Positions 19,358 through 28,513 of a stretch of DNA of 64,000 nucleotides are shown in pieces. This DNA comes from Ralstonia sp. UNC404CL21Col (GTDB lineage: Bacteria > Pseudomonadota > Gammaproteobacteria > Burkholderiales > Burkholderiaceae). The notes below the pieces were generated by a model that saw nothing but the letters and a program-made list of their open reading frames with translations, was not told the DNA's origin and did not search any database. Position 1 is the first letter of the stretch, and the number at the start of each line of letters is the position of its first letter. The DNA lies in NCBI RefSeq assembly GCF_000620465.1, contig NZ_JIBE01000003.1, forward strand, positions 992,001-1,056,000, in the 5' to 3' direction. Made by a program: the position numbers and the translations under genes.

Positions 19358-21073
19358 TCAGGCCGTGGCGGCCACCGTCAGCTTGAGTTCTTCGATCATG
19401 CGATCGCGCATGACGAACTTCTGCACCTTGCCCGTGACCGTCATCGGCATCTCGGTGACAAAGCGGATGTAGCGCGGAATTTTGTAGTGCGCGATCTGGC
19501 CCTGGCAGAACGTGCGAATTTCCTCTTCGGTGGCTTGCTGGCCAGGCTTGAGGACGATCCACGCGCAGACCTCCTCGCCGTACTTCGGGTCGGGCACGCC
19601 GAACACGTTGACGGCCTGCACCTTCGGATGGCGGAAGAGGAATTCTTCAATCTCGCGCGGGTAGACGTTCTCGCCACCGCGGATCAGCATGTCCTTCACG
19701 CGGCCGACGATGTTGCAGTAGCCCTCGGCATCGAACGTTGCCAGATCGCCCGTGCGCATCCAGCCGTCGTCAATGGAGTCGGCGGTCTTGGCCTCGTCGT
19801 CCCAATAGCCGAGCATGACCGAATAGCCCTTGGTGCACAGCTCGCCCTTTTCGCCCACGGGCACCACCTCGCCCGCACCGTCCACGAGCTTGACCTGCAG
19901 ATGTGGCTGGATGCGGCCGACCGTGGTCACGCGCTTGTCGAGCGGGTCCGTCACGGCGCTCTGGAAGGACACGGGGCTCGTTTCCGTCATGCCATACGCG
20001 ATGGTGACTTCGCGCAGGTTCAGCTCCGACACCACGCGCTTCATCACCTCGATGGGGCACGGCGATCCGGCCATGATGCCGCCGCGCAAGGTCGATACGT
20101 CAAAGCTCTTGAAGTCCGGATGATCGAGCTGCGCGATGAACATGGTCGGCACGCCGTGCAGCTGCGTGCAGCGCTCTTCCGCCACCGTGCGCAGCGTGGC
20201 CAGCGGATCGAACGCCTCGCCGGGAAACACCATGCACGCGCCCGTGGCCGTGCAGGTGAGCACCGACATGACCATGCCGAAGCAGTGATACAGCGGCACC
20301 GGAATGCACAGCCGATCGCCGCCCCGCAGGTTCATCGCCATGGCAACGAAGCGCGCGTTGTTGACGACGTTGACGTGCGTGAGCGTGGCGCCCTTGGGCG
20401 CGCCGGTCGTGCCGCTGGTGAACTGGATGTTGATGGCGTCGTCGGGCGACAGCGTGGCCGTGATGGCATCCAGCGCATCAACGGGTACGCTTTTTCCGCG
20501 CGCAATCACCTCGGCAAAGTTGAGCATGCCCGGCGTATTGGCTTCGCCCATCCGGATGACCCAGCGCAGCGCCGGCAGCTTGGCCGCGTTCAATGCTCCA
20601 GGCTGCGCGGTCGCCAGTTCGGGCGCGAGCGTCTGCAGCATTTCCAGGTAGCGCGAGGTCTTGAAGGCTTCGGCCGCCACGATGGCCTTACAGCCGACCT
20701 TGTTGAGCGCGTATTCCAGCTCTGAAAGCCGATACGCAGGGTTGATGTTGACGAGGATGAGCCCCAGGCGCGCCGTCGCGAACTGCGTGAGCACCCATTC
20801 GACGCGGTTGGGCGACCAGATGCCGATGCGGTCGCCCCGCTCGAGCCCCAGCGCGTGCAGGCCGGCGGCCAGCGCATCGACCTGCTCGGCAAAGGCGCGC
20901 CACGTCCAGCGCACGTTCTGCTCGCGGAATACGACCGCCTCGTCGTCGGGACAGCGACGCACGGTATCCGCCAGCAACGCCGAGACCGTGACGTGTGCCA
21001 GCGGCACCGACGTATCGCCCACCACATACGACGCACCGTTGCGCGGTCGCGCGTCGAAAACCTCACCAGCCAT
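19358..21073 (-). CDS. Medium/long-chain acyl-CoA synthetase (AMP-binding family)
   Basis: The 571-residue ANL-superfamily enzyme activates a carboxylic acid as acyl-AMP and then acyl-CoA. The P-loop-like A3 motif is seen as [17 protein letters not shown]5 as [11 protein letters not shown]7 as [10 protein letters not shown]8 as [23 protein letters not shown], and the catalytic lysine as [11 protein letters not shown]. The sequence pattern is that of the FadD-like AMP-binding proteins common in Burkholderiales. The start at 21073 was chosen because GGAGG lies 8 nt upstream (inside a short in-frame extension that begins with an ATG at 21088). It is divergent from gluconokinase. Confidence 0.94.
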   Translation of the reverse strand: MAGEVFDARPRNGASYVVGDTSVPLAHVTVSALLADTVRRCPDDEAVVFREQNVRWTWRAFAEQVDALAAGLHALGLERGDRIGIWSPNRVEWVLTQFATARLGLILVNINPAYRLSELEYALNKVGCKAIVAAEAFKTSRYLEMLQTLAPELATAQPGALNAAKLPALRWVIRMGEANTPGMLNFAEVIARGKSVPVDALDAITATLSPDDAINIQFTSGTTGAPKGATLTHVNVVNNARFVAMAMNLRGGDRLCIPVPLYHCFGMVMSVLTCTATGACMVFPGEAFDPLATLRTVAEERCTQLHGVPTMFIAQLDHPDFKSFDVSTLRGGIMAGSPCPIEVMKRVVSELNLREVTIAYGMTETSPVSFQSAVTDPLDKRVTTVGRIQPHLQVKLVDGAGEVVPVGEKGELCTKGYSVMLGYWDDEAKTADSIDDGWMRTGDLATFDAEGYCNIVGRVKDMLIRGGENVYPREIEEFLFRHPKVQAVNVFGVPDPKYGEEVCAWIVLKPGQQATEEEIRTFCQGQIAHYKIPRYIRFVTEMPMTVTGKVQKFVMRDRMIEELKLTVAATA

Positions 21074-21305
21074 GGATGTCTCCTCCAATCAACGTTGGCC
21101 TTTTTGGGGCCTTGTTCTGAATGATTTGTAACCACTGCGTCGATCGCAATTTGACGCAGCTTGACGCATTTGGCAATCCGTTCTCGGACGAACAATGACG
21201 CGGAACAATTGCTGCGCTGCAGCAGCAAAAGTCGGCGGCCGCCCTCGCCAACGCGCTAACATGCCGGCCTGATGTTTTGGGCTTTCTTGCACGTAGGGAT
21301 CGACG

Positions 21306-21815
21306 ATGATCGTAGTAGTGATGGGTGTTTCGGGTTGCGGCAAATCCACGGTGGGCCAGAAGATCGCCGAGCGGCTGGGCTGCGCTTTCCGTGACGGCGA
21401 CGAGTTCCACTCCGAGGCCAACCGCGCCAAGATGCACGCCGGCATTCCCCTGAACGACGACGACCGCAAACCCTGGCTCGAATCGATCCGCGCCTACATG
21501 GACGAGAAGACAAGCAACGGGCAGTCGCTGGTGGTGGCGTGCTCCGCGCTGAAGCAGCGCTACCGCGACGTACTGCGCGGTCCCGCCGGCAACGCTGAAT
21601 TCGTCTATCTGAAGGGCGATTTCGATCTGCTGCAAGGCCGCCTTGCCGCACGAAAAGACCACTTCTTCAACCCGAGCCTCCTGCGCAGCCAGTTCGACGC
21701 GCTGGAAGAGCCGACCGACGCCGTCATCGTCGACATCGCGCTGCCGCCTGAAGCCATCGTCGACGAAGCGGTCGCCCAACTGCAGGCCCGCGCCGCGCAC
21801 CGCCCGGCAGCCTGA
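21306..21815 (+). CDS. gntK: Gluconokinase
   Basis: The 169-residue P-loop kinase phosphorylates gluconate to 6-phosphogluconate. Walker A is GVSGCGKST (residues 7-15). Family motifs follow: DGDEFHSEANRAKMHAGIPL, then DDDRKPWL, ACSALKQRYRD, and DHFFNPSLLRSQFDALEEP. Length is that of E. coli GntK/IdnK. It is alone, with a 232-bp divergent region shared with the acyl-CoA synthetase gene. No gluconate transporter or dehydratase is next to it. Confidence 0.95.
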   Translation: MIVVVMGVSGCGKSTVGQKIAERLGCAFRDGDEFHSEANRAKMHAGIPLNDDDRKPWLESIRAYMDEKTSNGQSLVVACSALKQRYRDVLRGPAGNAEFVYLKGDFDLLQGRLAARKDHFFNPSLLRSQFDALEEPTDAVIVDIALPPEAIVDEAVAQLQARAAHRPAA

Positions 21816-21831
21816 ACCTGCCCGATCAGCG

Positions 21832-22626
21832 CTAGCTGCGCATGCGCTGTTGCAACACGGCCTGCACCTCGCCGTTGCACACGCGGCTCATGCGCTCCTG
21901 CTCACGCGGCGTATCGATCTGCTCGTGCGCCTGCAAGCCGAGTTCGATCAGCGATTGCGCGCGCGGCAGCCAATGGCGGGTCAGCGCCACCTGTAAATCG
22001 GCGGCAATGCGGTCCGGATCTCCGAAGTAAAGCCGGCCGCCGTATTCGCTCTCGATTTCCTTGCGGATCACCTCGGCGGCGTGCGGCAGCACCGCGCGGT
22101 TCACGGCGACGTGCCGCAATTCGTGCTCGCGGATGGCGTTGTACGCGCAAGTGCCCGGCGCAAATTCGCGCGCGACGGTCACCCGAAAATTGTTCAGCAC
22201 CAGCTCCACCGAAATGGACGGCCGCAGGCAGGTGGTGGCCGGCTGCGTGGCGATGGCCATGTAGCGGCTGTTCACGTCGAAGCGCGCCACCAGCGTCGCA
22301 TACGTCTTGCCCAGCACGCGCGCAGAGCGATCGTAGGGCGGCGCCTCGGCGGTGAGCTGCTCGACCGAGCGGTCGTTGGAAAAGGACAGCGGCGTTTCGG
22401 TGGCGCGCACCTCTACGCGCATCGGGCCCAGCGCCTGGTCGCACGCCTTGAGCCAGTGCGATTTGTTGGCATTGAGCACAGGAGCGCCCGCGCCGCCCGT
22501 TGCAGCAGCAACGTTCTCGATTGGCGCAAAGCGCACATCGGCCAGCCTCAGCCGATGCAGCCGACTCCACTGCCAGGCACCGGCCGCCACGGCCAGCACC
22601 ACACCCAATACCACCACCCGACGCAT
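21832..22626 (-). CDS. Exported/anchored protein with HExxH metallopeptidase motif
   Basis: The 264-residue protein begins with a hydrophobic helix (about 3-20) acting as signal or anchor. The central part contains the zinc motif HELRH within IREHELRHVAVN (about residue 167), preceded by two hydrophobic beta-like strands, as in gluzincin-like proteases such as DUF922 proteins. Cysteines at the middle (TTCLRP and GTCAYN) could form a disulfide. No family can be named with certainty; a periplasmic protease is inferred. It converges with gluconokinase and is followed upstream on the same strand by the esterase gene, 54 bp away. Confidence 0.75.
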   Translation of the reverse strand: MRRVVVLGVVLAVAAGAWQWSRLHRLRLADVRFAPIENVAAATGGAGAPVLNANKSHWLKACDQALGPMRVEVRATETPLSFSNDRSVEQLTAEAPPYDRSARVLGKTYATLVARFDVNSRYMAIATQPATTCLRPSISVELVLNNFRVTVAREFAPGTCAYNAIREHELRHVAVNRAVLPHAAEVIRKEIESEYGGRLYFGDPDRIAADLQVALTRHWLPRAQSLIELGLQAHEQIDTPREQERMSRVCNGEVQAVLQQRMRS

Positions 22627-22680
22627 GCTGGGCTCCCCGTTTGCGCATCCCGAAGCGGCTGCGCAGGGGCGCCGGTCGGG

Positions 22681-23652
22681 TCATGCCGGCGTCAGTGCCA
22701 CCGGTTCTCGGTTCTCGTGCCGGGCCGCAACCAATCGTCTGATCTGCTCGCCCGATCGTTTGAGCGCTACACGCGCCTCTGGAAGGAAAGGATAGAAGAT
22801 CGGCCACACGTGCGGAAGCCGCCGCCCCATTTCTACCGAAACGGATACCCCGGCCGCCCGCGCGCGCTCGGCCATTCGGAGGGTGTCGTCGCGCAGCACC
22901 TCGCTGGTGCTGACGTAGCAGTGCAGCGTGGGCAAGCCCGTGAAATCGGCATACAGCGGCGAGGCGAGCGGATGGTCCGTCGGTGCGCCCGAGTCGCCGA
23001 GGTACAACGCGGCACCGTGCGCCATCCACGCGCCGCGAAACATCACGTCGGATTCATCGTTGTCGATCAGGCTTTGGCCGGTGGCGGCAAGATCGGTCCA
23101 CGGCGAATACAGCACCGCGCCCGCCGGCAGCGGGTCCGCCGCATCGCGCAAGGCCACGAGCAACGCCAACGCCAGTCCGCCGCCTGCGGAATCGCCCGCC
23201 ACGACAATGCGCGATGGCGCCACGCCTTGCGCCAGCAGCGTGCGATACGTCAACAGCGCATCTTCAACCGGCGCTGGAAACGGATGCTCGGGTGCCAACC
23301 GGTAGTCGGGCACGCATACACGCGCCCGCGCATGCGTGGCGAGGCCAATGGTGATCGGGCGATGGGTGCGCGGGCTGCAGAAAAAGTAGCCGCCGCCATG
23401 CAGGTAAAGCACGACGGGCGCGTCGTCATGCAGGTCCGGATCGGCAGGTTCGATCCATTCGCCGGTGAGGCCATCGCCGTGGGCCCCAAGCGTCGGCACG
23501 ATGCGCCAATCCGGCGGCAGCTCCACCGGCAAAGGCATCTTGCGCTTCTCGGCATGCAGGCGCGTGGCGATGGGGTCGAAGGGCTCCCGCTCGGTCGGCT
23601 TCTTGACCTGGTTGCGCACCATCCTCGAGACAACCCAGTTCTGCCAGCTCAT
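22681..23652 (-). CDS. Alpha/beta hydrolase, hormone-sensitive-lipase family (esterase)
   Basis: The 323-residue protein shows the HSL oxyanion motif HGGGYFF, the nucleophile motif GDSAGGGLAL, the acidic residue in a late strand, and a late catalytic histidine in LPHVWPIF. The N-terminal cap (1-80) is typical of carboxylesterases of this family. Substrates are probably short-chain esters. Start MSWQNWVV at 23652 was preferred to an ATG 22 codons earlier, which adds unconserved sequence. Confidence 0.92.
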   Translation of the reverse strand: MSWQNWVVSRMVRNQVKKPTEREPFDPIATRLHAEKRKMPLPVELPPDWRIVPTLGAHGDGLTGEWIEPADPDLHDDAPVVLYLHGGGYFFCSPRTHRPITIGLATHARARVCVPDYRLAPEHPFPAPVEDALLTYRTLLAQGVAPSRIVVAGDSAGGGLALALLVALRDAADPLPAGAVLYSPWTDLAATGQSLIDNDESDVMFRGAWMAHGAALYLGDSGAPTDHPLASPLYADFTGLPTLHCYVSTSEVLRDDTLRMAERARAAGVSVSVEMGRRLPHVWPIFYPFLPEARVALKRSGEQIRRLVAARHENREPVALTPA

Positions 23653-23773
23653 CGCGCAGCCCTCCGCCGCAAAGTCCCAGCCTAGCGAGGATGCGCTGCC
23701 CAGACAATCGGTTCGCACCCTGCCTTCGCTCGAGTGTTCCGATCAGGCAACGCCGCCTCCAAATAGCGCCGCA

Positions 23774-24454
23774 TCAAGCCGCATTCGGCCTGGCACCCAG
23801 GGCGCGCAGGCACAGCTGTTCCATCTCGGCGATCCACACCTCGGTCGGGAGCGGCCCGTCCTGCAGCAACAGGCGATAGCGACGTGCGCCCCAGATGGCC
23901 TGTAGCAGCGTTTGTACCAGCGCGTCGCTTGGCTTGGCAGGCAGATCGGGGCAAGCGTCCAGCGCCCGGCGCCAGGCGGCGCCCAACTCATCGAAGAAGC
24001 GCGAGTGGTGTTTGGGTTCGGCGATGCGGTCTTCGCGCATCAGCATGGCGTGATCAAAGTACGGCGGATCGAGCGCCGGATCGCCGCAACTGAGCCTCAC
24101 GAGATGACGCACGCGGTCTGCCCACGGGGTGTCGACACGGTTGGTCACCTCGCTCTGGATGCGCGCCAGCAATACTTCGATGGTGTGCCGCACGTAACCC
24201 GAAAGCAGCGCCTCCTTGTTCGGGAAATATTCGTACAGCGTGCCGACCGAGCAGCCGGCTTCCAGTGCCACCGCGCGCGTGGTCGCAGCTTGTGCGCCGC
24301 CGCGCTGCCAAATCCGAACAAATGCCTCGTAGATGGCCTGCACCGTGAACTTGGCGCGGCGCTGCGACGGCCGCTTCAGCGGTTTGGCGCGGGCGCTTTC
24401 GGCCTGCCCGTTTCCGAACCCGGCGCCCGCCGGCCGACGATAGAGTGAAGCCAT
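23774..24454 (-). CDS. TetR family transcriptional regulator
   Basis: The 226-residue protein has an N-terminal helix-turn-helix (about 35-82; TTRAVALEAGCSVGTLYEYFPNKEALLSGY is the recognisable TetR pattern, split here by family residues) and a ligand-binding domain after it. A basic N-terminal tail of about 30 residues precedes the domain. It is transcribed divergently from the DUF2855 gene with only 32 bp between the starts, so it probably controls that gene and itself. Confidence 0.93.
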   Translation of the reverse strand: MASLYRRPAGAGFGNGQAESARAKPLKRPSQRRAKFTVQAIYEAFVRIWQRGGAQAATTRAVALEAGCSVGTLYEYFPNKEALLSGYVRHTIEVLLARIQSEVTNRVDTPWADRVRHLVRLSCGDPALDPPYFDHAMLMREDRIAEPKHHSRFFDELGAAWRRALDACPDLPAKPSDALVQTLLQAIWGARRYRLLLQDGPLPTEVWIAEMEQLCLRALGARPNAA

Positions 24455-24486
24455 CCGCCATCAATCCCAAGAATGGAGAAGACACC

Positions 24487-25584
24487 ATGAACGCCCCGTA
24501 CCAGCGGCTCTTGACGCGCAAGGATGCCCTAAACGAAAGCCGCCTGGAAACCGCTGACACCGCGCCGGCCGCGGCGCCCGGCGAAGTCGTGCTGCGCCTG
24601 GACCGCTTTGCCCTCACCACGAACAACATCACCTACGCGGCCTTTGGCGATGCCATGCAGTACTGGTCGTTTTTCCCCACCGGCCACGACGGCTGGGGCC
24701 ACATGCCCGTGTGGGGCTTTGCCGATGTGGTCAGCTCCACCGTAGAAGGGGTCAACGTCGGCGAGCGTTTCTACGGCTACTTCCCGATCGCCACGCATCT
24801 GCGCATGCTGCCCGAACGCGTCACGCCGCGTGGCTTCTACGATGGCGCGGCACATCGACAGGCGCTCGTCTCCGCCTACAACCAATACACGCGCGTGTCG
24901 CAGGACGCCGCTTACGACGCTGCGCTGGAGAACTACCAGATTCTCTATCGTCCGCTGTTCATCACGTCGTTCATGCTGGCGGATTTTCTGGCGGACAACG
25001 CATTCTTCGGTGCCCGGCGCCTGGTGTTTTCCAGCGCATCGAGCAAAACGGCATACGGCACCGCGTTCTGCCTGCAGGACACGCCGGGGATTACGCTCAC
25101 CGCCCTCACGTCGGGCGGCAACCGGGCCTTTGTCGATGGCCTGGGCTGCTACCACAACAGCGTCACGTACGACACACTCGACACGCTCGCCACCAACGTT
25201 CCCACGCTCTACGTCGACTTCTCCGGCGATGAGGACTTGCGCAGGCGCGTGCACGAACACTTCGGCGGCGCGCTGGTCTACGACTGCTTTGCGGGATCGG
25301 CGCAAAACACCGATTTCATCCAGGCCGCGGACTTGCCAGGCCCCGCGCCGCAGTTCTATTTCGCGCCCGTACAAATCCGCAAGCGCAACGCAGACTGGGG
25401 CCCCGCGGTCGTCACCGAAAAGTTCAACGCCGCGCAGCGACGCTTCATCGACCACGTACGTGAACCCCGGCACGGCTGGCTCACGCTGATCGAAGAGCAC
25501 GGCATGCCGGCCGCCCAGGCGCGCATTGCGGCCTTGCATGCGGGCCGCACACATCCGCGCGAGGGATACATCATCCAGCTTTGA
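24487..25584 (+). CDS. DUF2855 family protein
   Basis: The 365-residue protein belongs to DUF2855, a family distantly like quinone oxidoreductases/MDR enzymes but lacking known activity. Recognisable patterns are FALTTNNITYAAFGDAMQYW near the N-terminus, WGHMPVWGFADVV, and SSASSKTAYGTAF, which sits where the nucleotide-binding loop of MDR proteins would be. GGAG is 10 nt before ATG 24487 and decides this start over one 14 codons earlier. The divergent TetR gene makes an inducible stress or detoxification role likely but unproven. Confidence 0.88.
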   Translation: MNAPYQRLLTRKDALNESRLETADTAPAAAPGEVVLRLDRFALTTNNITYAAFGDAMQYWSFFPTGHDGWGHMPVWGFADVVSSTVEGVNVGERFYGYFPIATHLRMLPERVTPRGFYDGAAHRQALVSAYNQYTRVSQDAAYDAALENYQILYRPLFITSFMLADFLADNAFFGARRLVFSSASSKTAYGTAFCLQDTPGITLTALTSGGNRAFVDGLGCYHNSVTYDTLDTLATNVPTLYVDFSGDEDLRRRVHEHFGGALVYDCFAGSAQNTDFIQAADLPGPAPQFYFAPVQIRKRNADWGPAVVTEKFNAAQRRFIDHVREPRHGWLTLIEEHGMPAAQARIAALHAGRTHPREGYIIQL

Positions 25585-25599
25585 GGCGCTCCCTTCATC

Positions 25600-25631
25600 G
25601 CGCCAAGGTCAACCTTGGCGCTTGCTTGTTT
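25600..25631 (+). terminator. Terminator after the DUF2855 gene
   Basis: A perfect 10-bp inverted repeat, GCGCCAAGGT / ACCTTGGCGC with a 2-nt loop, starts 16 bp after the DUF2855 stop. It is followed by TTGCTTGTTT, a moderately T-rich tail. Confidence 0.7.
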
Positions 25632-25643
25632 CGGCACATGACA

Positions 25644-25684
25644 AACAATCTATAAATTTATATATTATTGGAATCTAGATTGTT
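25644..25684. promoter_or_regulatory. Inverted repeat in AT-rich promoter of the YeeE/YedE-tsdA genes
   Basis: Arms AACAATCTA (25644-25652) and TAGATTGTT (25676-25684) are perfect inverted repeats around a 23-bp core that is almost entirely A/T (TAAATTTATATATTATT). It lies 24 bp before the first ATG of the YeeE/YedE gene and is a strong compositional outlier in high-GC DNA. It probably is a promoter with an operator; related sulfur genes elsewhere are controlled by ArsR-type repressors (BigR/SqrR). No regulator gene is adjacent. Confidence 0.55.
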
Positions 25685-25707
25685 CTCTGCCCCTCTCCCG
25701 TTTTTTC

Positions 25708-26142
25708 ATGTCGATTGACTTCGCACACTTCACTCCAGGCGCGGCGCTCGCTGGCGGCCTTGTCATTGGGCTGGCGGCGGCCGTGCTGGTGCTGGGCAGC
25801 GGCCGCATTGCCGGCATCAGCGGCATCGTTGGCGGCCTGCTGCAGCGCCCGCAGGGGGATATGGGTTGGCGCGTCGCGTTTCTGATCGGCCTGGTGGCGG
25901 CACCGCTCATTGCGGCGTGGCTTGGCCACCCCGTGGTGCCGGACATCGCCGCCGGCTGGGGCGAGGTGCTGGCTGCAGGTTTCCTGGTCGGCATCGGCAC
26001 ACGCTACGCAGGCGGCTGCACGAGCGGCCACGGCGTCTGCGGGTTGTCGCGCGGCTCGGTTCGCTCGCTGGTGGCAACGCTGACGTTCATGGCGTCGGGC
26101 ATCGTCACCGTGTTCGTTGTGCGCCACGTGGTGGGAGGCTGA
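25708..26142 (+). CDS. YeeE/YedE family sulfur-compound transporter, first half
   Basis: The 144-residue membrane protein has about four hydrophobic segments and the family signature GGCTSGHGVCGLSRGS, whose cysteines line the thiosulfate path in characterised YeeE. The N-terminal part shows GSGRIAGISGIVGGLL. It is the YeeE/YedE half of a two-gene arrangement with the next gene, separated by one base. The two short proteins together equal one full-length YeeE. Uptake or export of thiosulfate or related sulfur is inferred from the following thiosulfate dehydrogenase gene. Confidence 0.92.
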   Translation: MSIDFAHFTPGAALAGGLVIGLAAAVLVLGSGRIAGISGIVGGLLQRPQGDMGWRVAFLIGLVAAPLIAAWLGHPVVPDIAAGWGEVLAAGFLVGIGTRYAGGCTSGHGVCGLSRGSVRSLVATLTFMASGIVTVFVVRHVVGG

Positions 26143-26143
26143 C

Positions 26144-26557
26144 ATGGCCATCGTGATCGCACTCGTTGCAGGCCTGCTGTTTGGCGCGGGGCTCATCGTG
26201 TCGGGCATGGCCAATCCGGCCAAGGTGCTCGGCTTTCTCGATCTGTTCGGTCAATGGGACCCATCACTGGCGTTCGTGATGGCGGGGGCGATTGCCGTGG
26301 GCGTGGTCGCCTTCTTCGTGGCGCGGCGGCGCGGCCGCTCGTGGCTGGGCACGCTGATCCAGTTGCCGTCAGCCACGGGCGTGACCGCACGGCTCGTGCT
26401 GGGCAGCGCCGTATTCGGCATCGGCTGGGGACTGGCCGGTTTCTGCCCCGGGCCGGCATTGGTGGCGCTGGGCGCGGGCGTGCCCAAGGCTGTAGGCTTT
26501 GTCGCCGCCATGCTGGCGGGCATGGCCGTCTTTAGCGTGCTGGAACGCAAGCGCTAG
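26144..26557 (+). CDS. YeeE/YedE-like membrane protein, second half (DUF6691 type)
   Basis: The 137-residue membrane protein has four hydrophobic segments, with VSGMANPAKVLGFLDLFGQWDPSLAFVM early and GWGLAGFCPGPALVALGAG late. This is the partner half of the split YeeE/YedE system. ATG 26144 is preceded by GGGAGG and begins one base after the stop of the first half, so the two are co-translated. Confidence 0.92.
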   Translation: MAIVIALVAGLLFGAGLIVSGMANPAKVLGFLDLFGQWDPSLAFVMAGAIAVGVVAFFVARRRGRSWLGTLIQLPSATGVTARLVLGSAVFGIGWGLAGFCPGPALVALGAGVPKAVGFVAAMLAGMAVFSVLERKR

Positions 26558-26605
26558 CCAGTCGCCACCGCATATAAACCGATAACCAACCCCACGAGAG
26601 ACAAC

Positions 26606-27415
26606 ATGACGCTGTGCAAACTCGGTGCCGCATTGGCGCTGGCCATCGGCACATCCGCATTCGCACAAACAACGCCGGTGACGCTGCCGGTGCCAGACGA
26701 AGCCACCATCCCCGCCGGGCCTGTGGGCGACGCCATCAAGCGCGGCAAGCTGATCCTCACCGACACCAAGCGCCAGCTGCCGCACAACGTCGGCAACGGC
26801 CTGAACTGCACGAGCTGCCACCTCAATGGCGGCACGACGCCCTACGCATCACCATGGGTGGGGCTGACTGCCGCGTTTCCGGAGTACCGCTCTCGCAGCG
26901 GTGCAGTCATCTCGCTGCAGCAGCGCGTGAATGATTGCTTCCAGCGGTCGATGAACGGCAAGCCCATCGCCTTCGACGGCGAAGACATGAACGCCATCCT
27001 CGCCTACATGAAATGGCTCTCCAGCGGTGTACCTGTAGGCACCAACGTGACGGGGCGCGGCTTTGAAAAGATCGACACCGCGCTCGCGCCCAACCGCGAC
27101 AACGGCAAAGCCGTCTACGCCCAGCGCTGCGCCGCCTGCCATGGCGTCGAGGGCCAGGGGCTGCCCAACCCGCAAGGCGGTTACCTGATGCCGCCGCTGT
27201 GGGGCAAGGACTCGTTCAATGTGGGCGCAGGCATGGCGCGCATGTACACCGCCGCGGCCTTCGTGAAGCACAACATGCCGCTTGGTCAAGGCGGCACGCT
27301 GACCGCGCAGGAGGCCGTGGACGTGGCAGCCTTCTTTACCCAGCAGCCCCGCCCCGACTATGCCGCGCGCGCCAAGGACTGGCCCAAGGGTGACAAGCCG
27401 AAAGACGCGCGCTGA
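26606..27415 (+). CDS. tsdA: Diheme c-type cytochrome, thiosulfate dehydrogenase TsdA-like
   Basis: The 269-residue periplasmic protein has a signal peptide cut near FAQT (residue 20) and two haem motifs, CTSCH (68-72) and CAACH (175-179). The strongly conserved NDCFQRSMNG gives Cys111, which in TsdA is the unusual distal axial ligand of haem 1. KHNMPLG gives Met224, likely ligand of haem 2. TsdA oxidises thiosulfate to tetrathionate. It follows the YeeE/YedE pair by 48 bp on the same strand and ends at a strong terminator, so transport and oxidation form one unit. Without the Cys ligand it would be called a generic diheme cytochrome. Confidence 0.85.
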   Translation: MTLCKLGAALALAIGTSAFAQTTPVTLPVPDEATIPAGPVGDAIKRGKLILTDTKRQLPHNVGNGLNCTSCHLNGGTTPYASPWVGLTAAFPEYRSRSGAVISLQQRVNDCFQRSMNGKPIAFDGEDMNAILAYMKWLSSGVPVGTNVTGRGFEKIDTALAPNRDNGKAVYAQRCAACHGVEGQGLPNPQGGYLMPPLWGKDSFNVGAGMARMYTAAAFVKHNMPLGQGGTLTAQEAVDVAAFFTQQPRPDYAARAKDWPKGDKPKDAR

Positions 27416-27435
27416 GCGCCGCCCGATTCAAAAAC

Positions 27436-27469
27436 AAAAAGCCTGCGACGCAACCGCCGCAGGCTTTTT
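27436..27469 (+). terminator. Intrinsic terminator after tsdA
   Basis: AAAAAGCCTGCG and CGCAGGCTTTTT form a 12-bp stem with A and T flanks, so it can work in both directions. It lies between tsdA and the convergent CsgG-like gene. Confidence 0.9.
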
Positions 27470-27526
27470 GCTTTCGCACTTCCGGGCGCTGAACGCCCTC
27501 CCAGTGCTTTCCCCGTTCAATCCTGA

Positions 27527-28360
27527 TCAGTTGACCTTGAGCTGACCACCGCGGCCCAGGCCGCCTTTGACGTCTTGCGCCTTGTAGCTGCGCAGCGCGA
27601 CGACCATCTTATTCCACGCGTCGATAAAGGCAACCACCGTAGCCTTGCCTTCCGGCGTCGCCGAGAAGCCTGCCAGGCCACCGCCCACACCACCGCCAAA
27701 ACCGGCCAGCACGGCGCCGTAGTTCGTCGCGGTCGAGCTGCCTTCGGCGGCCGCGATCTGCACGGCCGAGCGCACGTCGAACAGGGTCAGCGTCACGACC
27801 GAAGCCTTCGACTTCACGCTGCCGGCCAGCGCGGCAATGGCGCTGTTGCCGAGCAGGCCGCCCACGGCACCCGCCACCCCGCCGATCGGCGAGTCGTTGA
27901 TGATGATCTGCGGCTCCATGTAGTAGTCAGCCGCCACGCGCTGGCCCTTCTGCTGCTTGGAGCCGGCGCGGTATTCGCCGGAGTTGCGCTGCAGATCGGT
28001 GATGCGCGACAGGCGTGCATCCGTCTTCTGGTTGCCGATCGACGTGATCACGAAGCAGTTCGATTGCTGCACGGCCATGCGCAGCAGCGGATCGATCGTC
28101 GTCACCTTGGTGGCGCTGCCGAACTGGCCGTACCAGTCGGCGTTGCGGCCGTCGTCCATGGCGATGGTGCCCAGCGGCGAGGCGCAGCGCTCGAGCGTCG
28201 GATCTGCGCCCACGCTGGAGCCGCCGGCCGCAGCGCCGCTCACGCCGGCGTTTTGTCCGCCCGGGGTCACGACGCCGCCGCCAGCGCAGGCGGCCAGGGA
28301 AGCGGTGATCAGTGCTACGCCTGCGGCCTTGGCAGTGCGGCTGAGAAGATTGGTGTTCAT
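27527..28360 (-). CDS. CsgG/HfaB-like lipoprotein
   Basis: The 277-residue protein is a lipoprotein: a hydrophobic signal is followed by the lipobox LAAC (Cys at 25). The rest resembles CsgG/HfaB-type proteins: CFVITSIGNQK, a QLQRNSGEYR region and an YYMEPQIIINDSPIGG stretch, then two Gly-rich hydrophobic segments (VAGAVGGLLGNSAIAALAG and LAGFGGGVGGGLAGF). CsgG itself is the curli secretion channel, but this wider family has diverse, mostly unknown envelope roles. It is 153 bp downstream of the Sel1 lipoprotein gene on the same strand. Confidence 0.75.
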   Translation of the reverse strand: MNTNLLSRTAKAAGVALITASLAACAGGGVVTPGGQNAGVSGAAAGGSSVGADPTLERCASPLGTIAMDDGRNADWYGQFGSATKVTTIDPLLRMAVQQSNCFVITSIGNQKTDARLSRITDLQRNSGEYRAGSKQQKGQRVAADYYMEPQIIINDSPIGGVAGAVGGLLGNSAIAALAGSVKSKASVVTLTLFDVRSAVQIAAAEGSSTATNYGAVLAGFGGGVGGGLAGFSATPEGKATVVAFIDAWNKMVVALRSYKAQDVKGGLGRGGQLKVN

Positions 28361-28513
28361 ATTGTTGTGTGGCTCACATTGAGTCGATGTTCGGCTTATG
28401 CGTCCTGCGACTCAATAAGCCCCCCTTGATCAGGCGTGCGAGGTGTGCAACAGGCTTTCCCCCCTCCCCGAACTGCCTTGAAACGCTTTGAAACGGATGA
28501 CTGCGGTGCCTGC

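Noticed and set aside
28361-28513. Possible regulatory RNA between the two lipoprotein genes
   Set aside because: Pyrimidine-rich stretch only; no stable hairpin or T-run was seen.
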